Assembly (NCBI GenBank): GCA_948146395.1
Contig: OX411543.1
Span: 62,942,534-63,006,533, forward strand
Reading direction: 5' to 3'
DNA: 64,000 nucleotides
Source: Fragum whitleyi
Taxonomy: Eukaryota; Mollusca; Bivalvia; Cardiida; Cardiidae
The notes below the pieces were generated by a model, which was given only the letters and a program-made list of their open reading frames with translations, was not told the origin of the DNA and made no database searches. This document shows positions 9,403-20,645 of the stretch, one piece after another. Within the stretch, counting starts at the first letter, position 1. Every line of letters starts with the position of its first letter. The position numbers and the translations under genes are program-made.

Positions 9403-9469
9403 ATAAGCCCCCCAAATGCCCTGGCCAATGGTTTAGGAGAAGATTTTTAAAGGTATACATAGTGAAATT

Positions 9470-9502
9470 AAGCCCCCCCCCCCACACACACACACACACA
9501 CA
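9470..9502 (+). repeat. C-run and (CA)n microsatellite
   Basis: A run of C interrupted only at its edges, followed by about ten CA units, inside the family 2 element. Confidence 0.8.
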
Positions 9503-10199
9503 CTGCGCCTATATTTGGAGGTCAATCCAAATTTCTTGAACAACTTTAGAAAAAGGTCACCCAAGGATCATTCTTGCCAAGTTTCATTGAAATCTGGTCA
9601 ATGGTTTGGGAGGAAACATTCTTTAAGATTTATTTAGTGAAATAAGCCCCTCCCACCTGCCACATCCATATTTGGGAATCAATCAATCAAATTTCATGAA
9701 TAACTTTAAAAGAGAGTCACCAAACAATCATTCATTCCAAGTTTTATTGGAATTTGGCTAATGGTTTGGGAGAAGATTTTTAAAGTTTTTATAGTTAAAA
9801 TAAGCCTATCCTGCCACGCCCATATTTGGAGATCAATCCAAATTGCTTGAACAATCTAGAAGAGTATCAACCAAGGATCATTTATGCAAAGTTTCATTAA
9901 AATCAGGCCAATTGTTTGGGAAGGAAAGATTTTTAAGGTTTTTACAGTGAAAATAAGCCCTGTCCTACCATTCCTTTATTTGGGGGTCAATCAAAATTTC
10001 TTGAACAAATTTAGAAAACGGTCACCCAAGGATCAATTCTGCCAAGTTTTATCAAAATCAGCCCATAAGTTTAGGAGGAGAAGATGTTCAAAGAAATGTT
10101 TATGCACTGATGGGCGCACAGACGCACGACTGACACACTGCCATGACAATAGCTTGATAAAGAGAAAGATAGAAAATTTTGTATTTCAACACCCCTAAG

Positions 10200-10560
10200 T
10201 CAAGTACAGTTAAACTAGTATTAAGTGACTGCTTAGGGGACCTGCAAAAAATGGTCACTAATGGGAATGGTTGCTAAAAACAATATTTCATAATAAATAA
10301 GACAGGTTGTTTTTGTTGGCATATTTAGATTGTTGCATAATTCTTACTGAGTCCTATGGTGTTCAAACCCCTTAGAATCATCTTGATGCTCATTCTGTTC
10401 TAACACTTTTAGATTTGATAATAAACAATGATGTTCTCTTAAGAATGTCCACTTTTCAGAGATTTTGCTTCCGGTGAAGGAAATTTTTAAGATGATAGAT
10501 TAATAAAAATGGTCGCTTTTAAGTTTATAGAGTGGTCACTTAAGCAATATTAGACTTCAT
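10200..10560. repeat. Probable MITE in EPHX4 intron 2
   Basis: Left end AGTACAGTTAAACTAGTATT and right part AGAGTGGTCACTTAAG repeat similar motifs (GTCACTTA) in opposed positions, suggesting a decayed foldback element. Boundaries are uncertain. Confidence 0.35.
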
Positions 10561-10833
10561 AATCATGATGACCTACGTCGCGGGAGTGAAATAACCCCGT
10601 TGAATATTTTTGATAATACACAGGTGTTATTACACTAGTGGAATAACTATGCAAATGAGCTCAGCCAACAGCCATGCAATTTTAAGCCGCGAAAATGACG
10701 TCATAATGTATATATTATAACGTCAGTTTTAAACAGCGTTATAAGTTTAGAGAAATATTGAAATGATGAATTTGACCATTTTTCTTAAAATTTCAGTCAT
10801 AATATAGATAGAATATAAAATTTGTGCTCATAA

Positions 10834-10934
10834 AATACCAAATTTATTAAACGAGTCATCTAATACAGATAAAAACTCGGCACATCCTCGTTTTTATCTG
10901 TTTATAGATGACTTGTTTAATAAATTTGGTATTC
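10834..10934. repeat. Long inverted repeat (hairpin)
   Basis: Arms of about 44 bases starting ATACCAAATTTATTAAACGA and its complement, around a short GC-rich loop. Close to perfect, so recent or under gene conversion; it is just downstream of exon 2 in the EPHX4-like intron. Confidence 0.7.
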
Positions 10935-11003
10935 AATGACCACTCATTCAATATCCTCTATGTATTTCATTGATTCAACAATGTGCGTGTGTACCAGCCT
11001 TAC

Positions 11004-11128
11004 CGATAATCTTTATTAAATTCTCTTATCTGATATTTCCAACAATACCAGAACTCGGGGAACCCATGGACAAACAAAATCAGTGGTTTACCTTCCTCTC
11101 CTGATATTACATAGTGAAGTTTTACTGC
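11004..11128 (-). CDS. EPHX4: EPHX4-like epoxide hydrolase, coding exon 2
   Basis: 125-base exon between acceptor CAATTTTCAG and donor CG|GTAAGG. It continues exon 1 in phase 0 and encodes AVKLHYVISGEEGKPLILFV then HGFPEFWYCWKYQIREFNKD. HGFPEFW is the HGxP oxyanion-hole motif of epoxide hydrolases, at the position found in vertebrate EPHX4 (HGFPEFWYSWRYQLREF). It ends in phase 2, matching exon 3. Confidence 0.92.
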
Positions 11129-11905
11129 CTGAAAATTGAAAAAAAATTATATACTGAACAACAAAAATAGTGCATCACCTTTGAATGATAAATAATTTTG
11201 CCCTGAAATCGACTGATTTGCTGATATGGCATTAATTTATTTGGCCAGCCAAGAGATAAACAATTGTGGTTACCTTTAAATTTATTCCTGAGCCAGTACT
11301 CACTTCAGCAGAGATACTTGAATATGATACACTCAGCAGCTTGAATGTATCATACAAAAAATAAAGTTGGACAAGTAATACAGCAAATAAAGCTCTTGTT
11401 TTATAAATCCTCTCTGAGAAGGCCCATCTTACATCGTCCCAAGGGAAATTGCTCCATTCTATTTTTTGGCAGTTTATGAAAAGTACAATGTTAAAAAAAA
11501 GAAAAGGATTCAAATGGTGGATTAAAATTCTAATTATTCTTCTACATTATTTAAAAAAAGTTTCAATTGATTCAACAGTTAAAAACATGTAATAACTTCT
11601 AATTTAGTATTTCTTCTTAGACCCTAACTTTTGAACAGAATACGATGAATACAGACTTGGCAATCCTCAAAGAGATCCCATATTACTATAAATATCAAGC
11701 ATTCTGTTATGCATCTAGTAAAATCACTTCCAGACCAAACTTTTGCTAGATTATAAATCATTTTATTGTCCTCTTATCTGGTTGAAAATTATTTTTTATG
11801 CAAGGTAGCACTACTTTCAGAGTTAAATTTTTTCGAATTAGTATAACTTCTGATCAGAAAAACATAGGTTTAGTGACTAAGCAGTGAACTACTTCTGCAG
11901 CAATA

Positions 11906-12180
11906 GCCGCTGTCATAGCCCAGTTGGTAGTGTGTTGGACTGTCAATCTAGATGTCCCTATTCCATCCCCGAATGCGGCACTCATTCTTTCTGACTATTT
12001 GTCTCTCACCAATGGATTGATAACCGTAGACCTATGTGAGATAGCAGCTGGAGTCTAGGAAAGGATGTGGTGGTTGTACTGGTGAGAGAAATACCAGGAA
12101 ACCATTGTAAGGTGCTCAAACCGCCGTAATAAAACTGAAAAAATGTTGAAGCAGCCTTAAACTCCAAACAATCAATCAAT
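11906..12180 (+). repeat. tRNA-derived SINE (family S), near-complete
   Basis: tRNA-like head with A-box TAGCCCAGTTGGTAG and a decayed B-box region. The conserved body has CTCTCACCAATGG, GACCTATGTGAGATAGCAGC and GAGAGAAATACCAGG, and the tail is (CAAT)n. Other copies: 16405-16503, 23030-23325, 30190-30340, 47341-47550, 54069-54290. Confidence 0.7.
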
Positions 12181-12835
12181 AGAACTGTTTGGTATTATTT
12201 CTCTTGCAAAAAACATGTGTGCAATAGTTCTGAAATTTATGCTATAGTAAAAACATGTAGTTTTGCATATATGCATTCATATTTTCATGAAAAACAGCAG
12301 CTCTTGATTGAATATTTTGTAAATTTAGTGCACTGACAATTACCCTGTATAAATCAACATGCAAGTGATCGGCCTGTAATAGCGTCATTTGAAAATGAAA
12401 ACACCATGTTTTCAAAGTGCCGCCTGAAACTTGATGTGCTGAACACCATGAGTCGGGATATCTATCTATCTATATATACTGCCTAACTCCCCTTTCGGGT
12501 ATTACTGGCAGGTGCATCTGTGCTGGAATAAAAACTGTTTGTAGCAGGGCTCGGAAATCAATATATTTAACGCTCGTTTGAGTAATTCATCTTTATTCTT
12601 TTATTCTTCTTCGTTACATCCAATTTTAATTGACAAAACGGTTATCAAATGCAAATGATTCTCAACTAAGAGCTGACCACTCGTCAAGCCCGCACGATTA
12701 AAACTGATTTGAAAACGGTCGTTGTATACATATTACCTCATTTTGACGTCGCGTAAACGTCGTGCGTATTTTGGTACGGCGCGACATTACATTATGTCAA
12801 AATGCACTTAATAAGAGCTAGGACACTCTTGCACT

Positions 12836-13735
12836 GTTAATCATTTGTTAGGGTGCCAAAATTTAAAAGTATTGTGAGTGTGAAGATTAAAAGATCTGAT
12901 AAAACAATTTTGGTCATTCAGGGACGGCTCACTATCTGAAAAGAATCGAGACTCTTGAATCTTCTTGAATGCTGCAATGTCAGGTTGCTGTATGATTGTT
13001 TCTGGTAGGCTGTTCCAAAGTATCACTGTGTAAGGAAAAAATGAATATTTAGGGTAAGAAGCATTTGTGTGAGTCTGTCTAAAAGATTCTGTGTGCATAT
13101 GTCTTGTGATCCTAACTGGTCTTTCAAGATAAGTTGGTATGGGTACTGCAACAAAACTATTAACAATTTTACAGAACATGGTGACTCTTGTGATGTCTTG
13201 TCTATATTGAAGAGTTTGCCAGCCAAGCTCCTTCTGCATGCAGGTGACACTGTCATAATAAGAAAAATTATTTTGAACCCATCTTGCTGCTCTATGTTGT
13301 ACTTTATCTACTTTGTTGATATAGGATGTTGTGTGGGGGCTCCAAACAGTTGATGCGTATTCTGCCTGGGGTCTAACCATAGTTTTGTATGCTGTTTCTC
13401 TGATCTTCTTATTTTTGGTCTCTGTGGAGAAAACCTAAAGTTTTATTTGCATTAGTTGTTATATTGTCAATATACTTATTCCAGGAAATATCTCCAGATA
13501 TAGTAACTCCAAGGTATTTGGCATTGTCCACAGTTTGTGCAGCCTGTAATCAAAGGAAATCTTTTTCTTCTTTTTGGTAATATTTAGGACAAGGCATTTG
13601 CTGGGGTTAAACTCTATTTCCCATTTTTTCTCCCACTGCATTAACTTGTCTAAATCTTCTTGCAGGGTGATACAGTCTTGCTTGTTATTTATAGCTAAGT
13701 AAATGGCACTGTCATCTGCAAACAAACGGACTTGT
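12836..13735 (-). pseudogene. Truncated, frameshifted LINE reverse transcriptase (Jockey/CR1-like)
   Basis: Minus-strand reading gives the RT active-site block MFADDSAIYLAIN (start 13725) with NPSKCLVLNITKK. In another frame follow NAKYLGVTISGDISWNKYID (around 13470-13540) and, in a third stretch (13380-12841), MVRPQAEYASTVWSP through ILWNSLPETII. These are the palm-to-C-terminal segments of Jockey/CR1-type non-LTR reverse transcriptases. At least two frameshifts (near 13545 and 13440) break it. There is no endonuclease domain, so it is a 5'-truncated dead insertion in EPHX4 intron 1. Confidence 0.85.
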
Positions 13736-14530
13736 GATGTGATAGTTATCTATACACTCATGTCGGGTAATCCTGCGCGTCGTCTAAAGCTGCGCAGCTA
13801 TGTGACGTCATGTAAACTAAGAAAATGGCCGCTAAACATAAAAGCAGAACAACCCATTTTACATACTCAAAATTCGATCGATTCCACCATTTGAAACCAA
13901 AAAGTTCATGTGTGAATTTTAAAGCAAAAACCCTCACGTTTTTGTCTCAGTGTCTTTCATTTTAATTCTAACAGATTACGGACATTAATTTAATTTATTT
14001 GTTGAACTTGTAGTTTTACCCTTTACCGCCAAACTGCCAAATTTTGGACTGGCCCAATTGTTGAAGGGTTGTTAGTAAGAATTTAAATTGTTAGATTTTT
14101 TAAAGCTGCTCTGTGTTTAGAGAAAGGTAGAGAGGTATAGTCATCACCTTGGCCTTCACCACCAAAATTAGGTTCTTTCCTCGACTGCGCAGGTTTAGCC
14201 GACGAAAAAACTGCGTTGATAATACGCGACAGTGCCTCTGTTCATCACCGGATTGTGTAATTCTAGTGACATTTTGTTTTTGATAAAATATCTTTTACAT
14301 AGCCAAAATGGTAAACGAGTACAGTTGTGTATTGATTTTTTTACATGCTGTATCTTTACACGAATTTTGTACTTGACTTTCTTAAGTGCGCAGGGTAAGC
14401 AGACAGCACTGTAATTACTTTTTCCTACAAATTCTTTAAAACCGTCTTCTGTGTTTCAAATCAGGCCAAAATAATCTGTCAAATTATGCTAGGACAAGTT
14501 TTGTATTTCCACAACCCAGTCCTCACTTAC
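13736..14530. other. EPHX4 intron 1, no feature recognised
   Basis: Unannotated intron sequence between the LINE fragment and the donor of exon 1. Short open frames on both strands lack any family motif. Confidence 0.5.
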
Positions 14531-14737
14531 CTCCAGACTGATGTATTCGTGTTGTCCAAGACTAGGATCATTCAGACATGGAGGCATGATTAACCTTTCA
14601 ACATAAAAGGTTGTTTTTACAAAAGTTATCGGTGCCCATAAGAACTTAAATAACAGCTGTAAGCTAACCAGAAATGCAAAAGCATAACCGATTATTGCAG
14701 AAAAGATTGATTGAAGGAGAGACACCAAGTTAGTCAT
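14531..14737 (-). CDS. EPHX4: EPHX4-like epoxide hydrolase, coding exon 1
   Basis: Sixty-nine codons from ATG 14737 to donor GAG|GTAAGT, phase 0. The product starts MTNLVSLLQSIFSAIIG, with a hydrophobic stretch (about residues 5-40) that fits the N-terminal membrane anchor of EPHX3/EPHX4. It ends PPCLNDPSLGQHEYISLE, corresponding to the PPACLSDPSLG block of vertebrate EPHX4. The enzyme would be a membrane-bound epoxide hydrolase facing the ER or cytosol; its substrate is not known from sequence. Together the three exons give about 148 residues, less than half the expected ~360. EPHX3 is the main alternative identity. Confidence 0.88.
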
Positions 14738-15300
14738 TTTCTATGACAGCAGTCGCTATTTGCTTTTGTTGTTGTTCTTAAAGAGGCTTGACAATAGTCT
14801 AGAAATTTTGCCGTTCTATCAACACGTGAGCTAAAAGTTTCTGTTGGATATGAATGACATTAAATGAATTTCCTGTTTATTTGTTGCAAATAAAAAAAGC
14901 GTTAAATCTAGAATATATATTAAAAATATAAAAAAATCTAAAGCTGAAGTTCTAGTCTATTTTCCTAAACAAACAACAACAACTAAGAAATACATGCGTC
15001 CCGTTGATCAAGACTATACAATCGTGTGGTCGTTAAATTTTTAAGAAAGAAAGGTACATGCTTTGTTTTTGAATAAATTTCTTCGGAAATCTTAAAGGTA
15101 TTCTTATTGTTAATTCAGTGAAACCTTTGTTATGAAATGCATTTCGGGTTAAGCGAGGAATTTTTTATTTATTACGGGTTTTCGTGCTCCTCTTTTTTAT
15201 CATTTATCAGTTAATCTACATCGACATTGTACGTCTCGTGGTCAAATCTTGACCATTACGCGACGGGTGGACTGGTCTAGAGAAAAGAAAGGAAGATAGA
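14738..15300. promoter_or_regulatory. Putative shared promoter region between EPHX4-like and ZCCHC9
   Basis: The start codons of the divergent genes at 14737 (minus) and 16801 (plus) face away from each other. ZCCHC9's first coding exon has an acceptor nine bases before ATG, so a noncoding exon must lie upstream, possibly ending at AAAAGTAAG near 15303. No TATA box is obvious. A dispersed repeat occupies 15036-15216. Confidence 0.35.
15036..15216 (+). repeat. 180-bp dispersed repeat, copy 1
   Basis: Shares about 180 bases with the reverse strand of 43505-43682, including AAGAAAGAAAGGTA, AATAAATTTCTTCGGAAAT, ATGAAATGCATTTCGGG and TACGGGTTTTCGTGCT. The identity is high despite a few indels. 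Confidence 0.7.
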
Positions 15301-15427
15301 AAAGTAAGAAACTAGTTAGTTCACAGGAAGATGATAGTAGAAAGTTTTGTCCTGCCACATTTTCATCCTTTCAACTGAAGCCAATCAGGTAACATGTTCT
15401 TGTAGTATTCGGTAGATGTTGCTGCTT

Positions 15428-16550
15428 TTTAGCTCCACTGGCTAGAGGCCACTTGGGCTATTGTCATGGAGTTGTGTCTGTCAGTGCGTCCGTCCGTGCG
15501 TCCGGTCGTAAACTTTTATTTTAAAAATCTTCTTCTCAGAAACTACTGGATGGATTTCAACCAAACTTCACAGGAATGATCCTTGGGTGACCCTCTTTCA
15601 AAGTTGTTCAAGAAATTTTGATCCAATGAAAAACATGGATTTAATGGGCGTGGCTAATTTCCAAATATGGTAAAAATAGAGTTTTCTCAGATTCTAATTG
15701 ATGGATACCAATTAAATTTTACATGAATTATCCATTAGAGACCCTTTATCAGTGTACCAAAACTTTTGGTGATCAGATGAAAAATATGGATTTTATGGGT
15801 GGAGGTCATTTCTCTGTATGTCATAAAGTGGAAACTTTGAAAATCATTTTCTCAGAATGTTACTTATGGATATTGACCAAATTTCACTGAAATGATCCTT
15901 GAGTGACCCTTTATCAGTCCACCAAAAAGTATTCTGATCAGATGAAAAATATGGATTTTATTGGCGGAGGTCATTTCTTTATATGTAATATATCGGAAAC
16001 TTTCAAAATTATTTTCTCAGAATGTAATCAGTGGATATCAACCAAATTTCAATGAAATGATCCTTGAGTGACCCTTTATCAGTGTACCAAAAATTTTAGT
16101 GATCAGATGAAAAATACGGATTTTATGGGTGGAGGTCATTTCTCTATATGTTATATAGTTGAAATTTTGAAAATCATTTTCTTAGTATTTAATTGATGGA
16201 TATCAATCAAACATTATTGGTATGATCCTTTGGTGACCCATTATCATGCAGCCAAAAAAGTATTGGCTTTGGATGAAAAATATGTCTTTTATGGGCGGAT
16301 GTCTTTTCACTATATGTTATGTAGAAACCTTTAAAATCATTTTCGACATCAGTAGAGCCCAAAATATCTATAAGTCTAGTCAAAACTTTGATTTGCTAGA
16401 TTTGGTGAGAGAAATACTAGGAAACCATTGTTAGGTGCTCCAGCTGCCGCAATATCACTGAAAAAATGTTTGAAGCAGCGTAAATCTCCATTCAATCAAT
16501 CAATTCTAGCCTGTGGAGCGACTCAAGCCATTCATGGCTTTCTGGTTTTA
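15428..16550 (+). mobile_element. Pearl-like family 1 element (plus)
   Basis: Starts TTTTTAGCTCCACTGGC, then GTCCGTCCGTGCGTCC. Core units of about 164 bp (GTGACCC/AGACCC blocks near 15738, 15902 and 16066) carry GATGAAAAATATGGATTTTA and CATTTTCTCAGAATGT. It ends CTGTGGAGCGACTC, then the hairpin AGCCATTCATGGCT. A truncated SINE is inserted at 16405-16503. Confidence 0.75.
16405..16503 (+). repeat. 5'-truncated SINE (family S) inside Pearl-like element
   Basis: From GTGAGAGAAATACTAGGAAA to the (CAAT)n tail. The other full family 1 copy lacks it at this place, so it is a later insertion. Confidence 0.65.
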
Positions 16551-16791
16551 ATTGGTTTTAGATTTCTAAAAAAAAAGCATTAATGAAAAATTAAAATTTC
16601 AATAAGAAATAATGTTTTCCAAGGTGGGACACATTACCCCAGGGTAACCTGTCCCCAGGGACATGTTACACTGTTACACAGGTAAGGAAAAAATTGATAA
16701 TCAATTGAGCATTTAAGTCCTTCAGTGACCTTTTGTCCTATTTTATAAGAGTGGCCTACCTTAGAATGTTCTTTTTTTTCTCTTTTTCTAG

Positions 16792-17226
16792 ACTTAAAAT
16801 ATGACTAGATTTGCAAGACATGGGGATGGTCGTAAACGACCTCACGAAGCCTCCAAATGGACTGAGTTCAAAGGACCTAAAAATGATCAACCCAATGAAA
16901 GCACTAGCAATAGAGAAAAGAAGAGGATTAAAAAGGGCAACGATAAGCTACACACACACAGACGAAACTTTACCAATGATAGTAAATTTGAAAAAAAGGG
17001 CAAGATGATTTTAAAGTGCTTCAAATGTGATAAGATTGGTCATAGAGCTTTTGAGTGCAGGAATCAGAAATCAGATGCTGATATCATGTGTTATTTTTGT
17101 AAGAAAAATGGACATATTGCTTTGAAATGCCAAGACCAACCAGCAGGATTGAGAGAAGAGTGGAAAAAAGCGAAACGGAGTGAATTTAGACGGCAGAAGA
17201 GGCAAGATAAAGTCCTTTCAGAGAAG
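16792..17226 (+). CDS. ZCCHC9: ZCCHC9, coding exon 1 (knuckles 1-2)
   Basis: The acceptor TTTTTCTAG ends at 16791, the ATG is at 16801, and the donor is GAGAAG|GTAAGT. It encodes 142 residues: MTRFARHGDGRKRPHEASKW, a start shared with vertebrate ZCCHC9 (MTRWAR), then a Lys/Arg-rich stretch and two CCHC knuckles, CFKCDKIGHRAFEC and CYFCKKNGHIALKC. A basic linker (about 110-142) follows. ZCCHC9 is a nuclear/nucleolar nucleic-acid-binding CCHC protein; its biochemical role is not settled. The complete CDS is 867 bases over four exons (288 residues). The two knuckles here are additional to the four of human ZCCHC9. Confidence 0.9.
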
Positions 17227-17319
17227 GTAAGTGATACTTGAAGGAGAATAAAACACTGCTAAGGGCCCAACTACAAGATAGAGTCTGAGTATATTTTGCC
17301 TTTTTTTTTTTTTAAACTT

Positions 17320-17404
17320 GCGCAAATCCCATATTGTGAGTAGTCATTGGAATCGTCTCGATGAGATGATTCAAATGACTACCCACAACATAGGGTTTCA
17401 ATGA
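17320..17404. repeat. Hairpin repeat
   Basis: Arms around AATCGTCTCGATGAGATGATT, with flanks GGGATTTG and complement. A related core (TGAATCGTCTCAATGAGACG) occurs at 47250-47275. Confidence 0.55.
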
Positions 17405-17723
17405 GAAATAAAGATTTAAAAATGGTTATAATCCCCTCTTATCTTAACCTATGTGAACGGTTTAAGAGATGTAGACTTTGTGAGTCTTAACCTACAAAAA
17501 AGTAGCAAGGCCTCTCAAAACTTTCTAGTGGGTGTGCTATAGACTGTCTTTGTCTGGTTTTAAAAATGATGATGATTGCTTTAATTTTATCAGAAGCTAA
17601 TTTCAGCCAATGATGGAATAGGTTTTAAGGGAGGTAAGTTGCTAAATATATGAAGTAGAAAGACCTGCCCTAAAATAAAATGGCTTATGAAAGTCTTTAT
17701 ACATATACAAGAGTCAACTAAGA

Positions 17724-17795
17724 TACGATAATGTTTCCCTCCTTTGATAATCTGATGTTGGAGATTATCAAGGGAGGGATACATTATCGTATCTA
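17724..17795. repeat. Inverted repeat hairpin
   Basis: Arms starting GATACGATAATGTTTCCCTC with a near-complementary partner ending TACATTATCGTATC, around a short loop. Confidence 0.65.
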
Positions 17796-17896
17796 GAGTC
17801 TACTGTATAGGGTTGAGGATCCTTTTCTTTGAGTGGATCATGTTTGTCAAGGCGCTTGACTTGTTACACAGGATTGTTGTTCCAAGTGGTCCTATT

Positions 17897-18143
17897 AGCC
17901 CTCGTCATGCTGAACCCAGAATATTCCTGCTTGGACAGGAGGTATAGACAAAGATCAGCCTGCACATATGTGCAGTCTGATCTTAGTTCATACCACCTGA
18001 ATTTCATTTTTAAACCAGAAAGGTGTAAATCAATGCAATTTTGAAATCAATACTCACTCACAATTGGTAACTTCCAGTGCTTTTAACACTTTGATTTTAC
18101 ATTTATTTGCCAAACATTTTTAATTTAGCATGACAAGGGTTAA
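17897..18143. repeat. MITE family G
   Basis: Ends CCCTCGTCATGCTGAA and AGCATGACAAGGGTT form an inverted pair. It carries the internal palindrome GATCAGCCTGCACATATGTG followed by CAGTCTGATC. Related copies or fragments: 6950-7035, 30552-30612, 47890-47947, 51947-52008, 53827-54015, 61411-61470. Confidence 0.6.
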
Positions 18144-18198
18144 AACAGCAAACCTGATTGGTTGAAATGACAAGAAATACACGATCTTTTTTCAATTT

Positions 18199-19227
18199 TT
18201 AGCTCCACTGGCTGAAAGCCACTGGGGCTTTTGTCATGGCGTTGTGTCCGTCGTGCGTCCGTGCGTGCGTGCGTCCGGTCGTAAACTTTTCTTTAAAAAT
18301 CTTCTCCTCAGAAATTACTGGATGGATTTCAACCAAACTTCACAGAAATGATCCTTAGGTGACCCTCTTTCAAAGTTGTTCAAGAAATTTTGATCCAGAG
18401 AAAAACATGGATTTAATGGGCGTGGCTAATTTCCAAATATGGTAAAAAGTGAGTTTTCTCAGATTCTAATCAATGGATACAAATTAAATTTTACATGAAT
18501 GTTCCTTGGGTGACCTTTTACCAGTCTACAAAAAATCATTGTGATTGGATGGAAAATATGCATTTTATGGGCGGAGGTCATTTCTCTATATGTTATATAG
18601 TGGAAACTTTGAAAATAATTTTCTCAGAATGTAACTGATGGATATCAACCAAATTTCACTGGAATGATCCTTAAGTGACCCTTTATCAGTCTACAAAAAA
18701 TCATTGTGATTGGATGAAAAATATGCATTTTTTTGGCGGAGGTCATTTCTATATATGTTATATTGTGGAAACTTTGAAAATCATTTTCTCAGAATGTAAC
18801 AGATGGATATCAACCAAATTTCACTGGAATGATCCTTGAGTGACCCTTTATCAGTTTACCAAAAATTATTTTGATTGGATGAAAAATATGCATTTTATGG
18901 ATGGAGGTCAATTCTCAATATGTTGAATAGAGGAAACTATGAAAAACATTTTCTCAGAATGTAACAGATGGATATCAATCAAACATTTTTGGTATGATCT
19001 TTGGCTGACCCATTATCATGCAGCCAAAAATTATTTTGATTTGATGAAAAATATGTCTTTTAATAGCAGAGGTCATTTCTCTATCTGTTATATAGTTGAG
19101 ACTTTGAAAATCATTTTCAACATCAGTAAAACCCCAAATATCTAAAAATCTAGTCAAAACATTTATTTGCTTTTACAAGAATTTCAAGCCTGTGGAGCGA
19201 CTCAAGCCATTCATGGCTTTCTAGTTT
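18199..19227 (+). mobile_element. Pearl-like family 1 element (plus), complete
   Basis: Starts TTTAGCTCCACTGGC, then the microsatellite-like GTCCGTGCGTGCGTGCG. About five diverged core units each contain GGCGGAGGTCATTTCT, ATCAACCAAATTTCACTGG and TGACCCTTTATCAG. It ends GGAGCGACTCAAGCCATTCA, then TGGCTTTCTAGTT. The terminal hairpin AAGCCAT-ATGGCTT is followed by CTAG, which resembles a Helitron 3' end. Confidence 0.78.
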
Positions 19228-19931
19228 GTTGCTTTGGGTGGGATTCATGTTTTACATACAAATCTTATTTAAGCCAAGAAAGACCAGAATTTGAAAACCA
19301 GTCAATTACCAATAAAAGCACGAAATTTTCTTCCTCTAGGAAAAAGATATATGCCCTGGTAATATATTGTATAACTTTGCATGCTTACCTTTCTGTTTAT
19401 TATGCCCCCATCTCAATAAGATAAGGGGTATATCGTTTTACCTCTGGTCGCCTATCCACTTGCCAGCTTGGCAGTCCTTCTGTCTGCAAATCTTAATAAA
19501 AAATCTAACATTGTCAATACATTTAACCCTATTCCAAATACATGTACTTATATTGGTATGGTGATATTTTATTAATACACAGCTGCAGATTCCAAGGTCA
19601 AAATAATGTTACAAGGTCAAAGTCATCTGTCAAGGTTAAAGTTTTGAAAAATATGCTTGTTTGGGGATATCATGGTTTCATAAAAAACATCTTATTTCCT
19701 TGTGAATTTTTTCCAAATTGAAAGGATTGTGGGATCAATAAAAAATGGATGCAATAAAGCAGCAATTTTTTACAATATTTTCTTATGCATATAATAACAA
19801 GGAACAGTACAGGATAGGGCTATTTAGGTCTTCTTTTTTACTACTAAATAAGAATTAAACTGTCTAAATTAAATCTGTTTCATAGTAACATAGAGCATCT
19901 AATACATTGTACATGTATACAAATATTTCAG

Positions 19932-20076
19932 CATTGTTTTAATTGTCGAGAGCCTGGCCACCAGCTATCTGAATGTCCTAAGAATAAAAAGGATGTTGAG
20001 CATGGAACTGGGATTTGTTTTAAATGTGGATCGACAGAGCATAGCGTACATAAATGTAAAGCAAAGGTACCACCAG
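19932..20076 (+). CDS. ZCCHC9: ZCCHC9, coding exon 2 (knuckles 3-4)
   Basis: 145 bases between acceptor ATATTTCAG and donor CCACCAG|GTTGGT, entering in phase 0 and leaving in phase 1. It encodes knuckles CFNCREPGHQLSEC and CFKCGSTEHSVHKC with the linker EHGTGI, matching vertebrate ZCCHC9 (GTGICYRCGSTEHEITKC). The donor choice is fixed by phase with exon 3. Confidence 0.92.
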
Positions 20077-20100
20077 GTTGGTAAATTCTAAAATCATTTC

Positions 20101-20329
20101 TTAACCCATTCCTGTTTTACAAAATTTTCGACCTGTCCAAATTCAAAGGTTTTGCAGACGAAAATTTAAAGTGGATTCAATTCGAAAAATAACAATTCAG
20201 TAGGGTAGAAAATAGTGTGGAAAATGAAGAAATTGCTTGTCAGAAGCAATTTCTTCTTTTTTCACAATGTTTTCTCAATCATAAAATGACAGGCACGTAA
20301 AAAGCAGGGATTAAAAAGCAAAGGGTTAA
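20101..20329. repeat. piggyBac-like MITE (family P), copy 1
   Basis: Flanked by TTAA on both sides, with ends TTAACCCATTCCTGTTTTAC and complement-like AAAGCAAAGGGTTAA. The centre is a palindrome (GAAATTGCTTGTCAGAAGCA, then ATTTCTTC). Five copies are in the window. Confidence 0.7.
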
Positions 20330-20416
20330 TCTTTATACTTTCTCTTCAAATTCAGGAATCATTAAAAATTCAAAGTTGTGCTAGTTGGCTTCTATATTTG
20401 CTTCCTTTGTATCTTT

Positions 20417-20645
20417 TTAACCCTTCCCTGTTTTACAAAATTTTGGACTTTTCCAAATTCAAAGGTTTTGCAGACGAAAATTTAAAGTGGATTTAATTTG
20501 TAAAATAACCATTCAGTAGGGTAGAAAATAGTCTGGAGAAAGAAGAAATTGCTTGTCAGAAGCAATTTCTTCTTTTTGCATAATATTTTCTCAATCATAA
20601 AATCACAGGCACATAAAAAGCAGGGATTAAACAGCAAAGGGTTAA
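20417..20645. repeat. piggyBac-like MITE (family P), copy 2
   Basis: Same family and orientation as copy 1, separated by about 90 bases. TTAA is at both ends. Confidence 0.7.

Larger units (their letters stand above)
7379..10175 (+). mobile_element. Pearl-like family 2 element, interrupted by family 3
   Basis: Starts ACAAGA followed by a perfect hairpin (GGCCC, 4-base loop, GGGCC at 7386-7399). Inside are diverged tandem units of roughly 150 bp containing GCCACRCCCATATTTGG, CCAAGTTTCATTGAAAT and GAAGATTTTTAAAG. It ends near 10175 after GGGCGCACAGACGCACGAC and CATGACAATAGC. A complete second element (8023-9402) is inserted in it. No protein-coding content. Confidence 0.65.
17227..19931. other. 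ZCCHC9 intron 1
   Basis: Holds hairpins at 17320-17404 and 17724-17795, a family G MITE at 17897-18143 and a complete Pearl-like family 1 element at 18199-19227. The rest shows no feature. Confidence 0.7.

Noticed and set aside
13459..13725. An intact LINE ORF
   Set aside because: Only the RT active-site block is open; the following RT segments are in other frames.
16801..17226. The two extra zinc knuckles as a fragment of retroviral gag
   Set aside because: The exon starts with the ZCCHC9-type MTRFAR N-terminus, has proper splice sites and is in phase with the ZCCHC9 exons.
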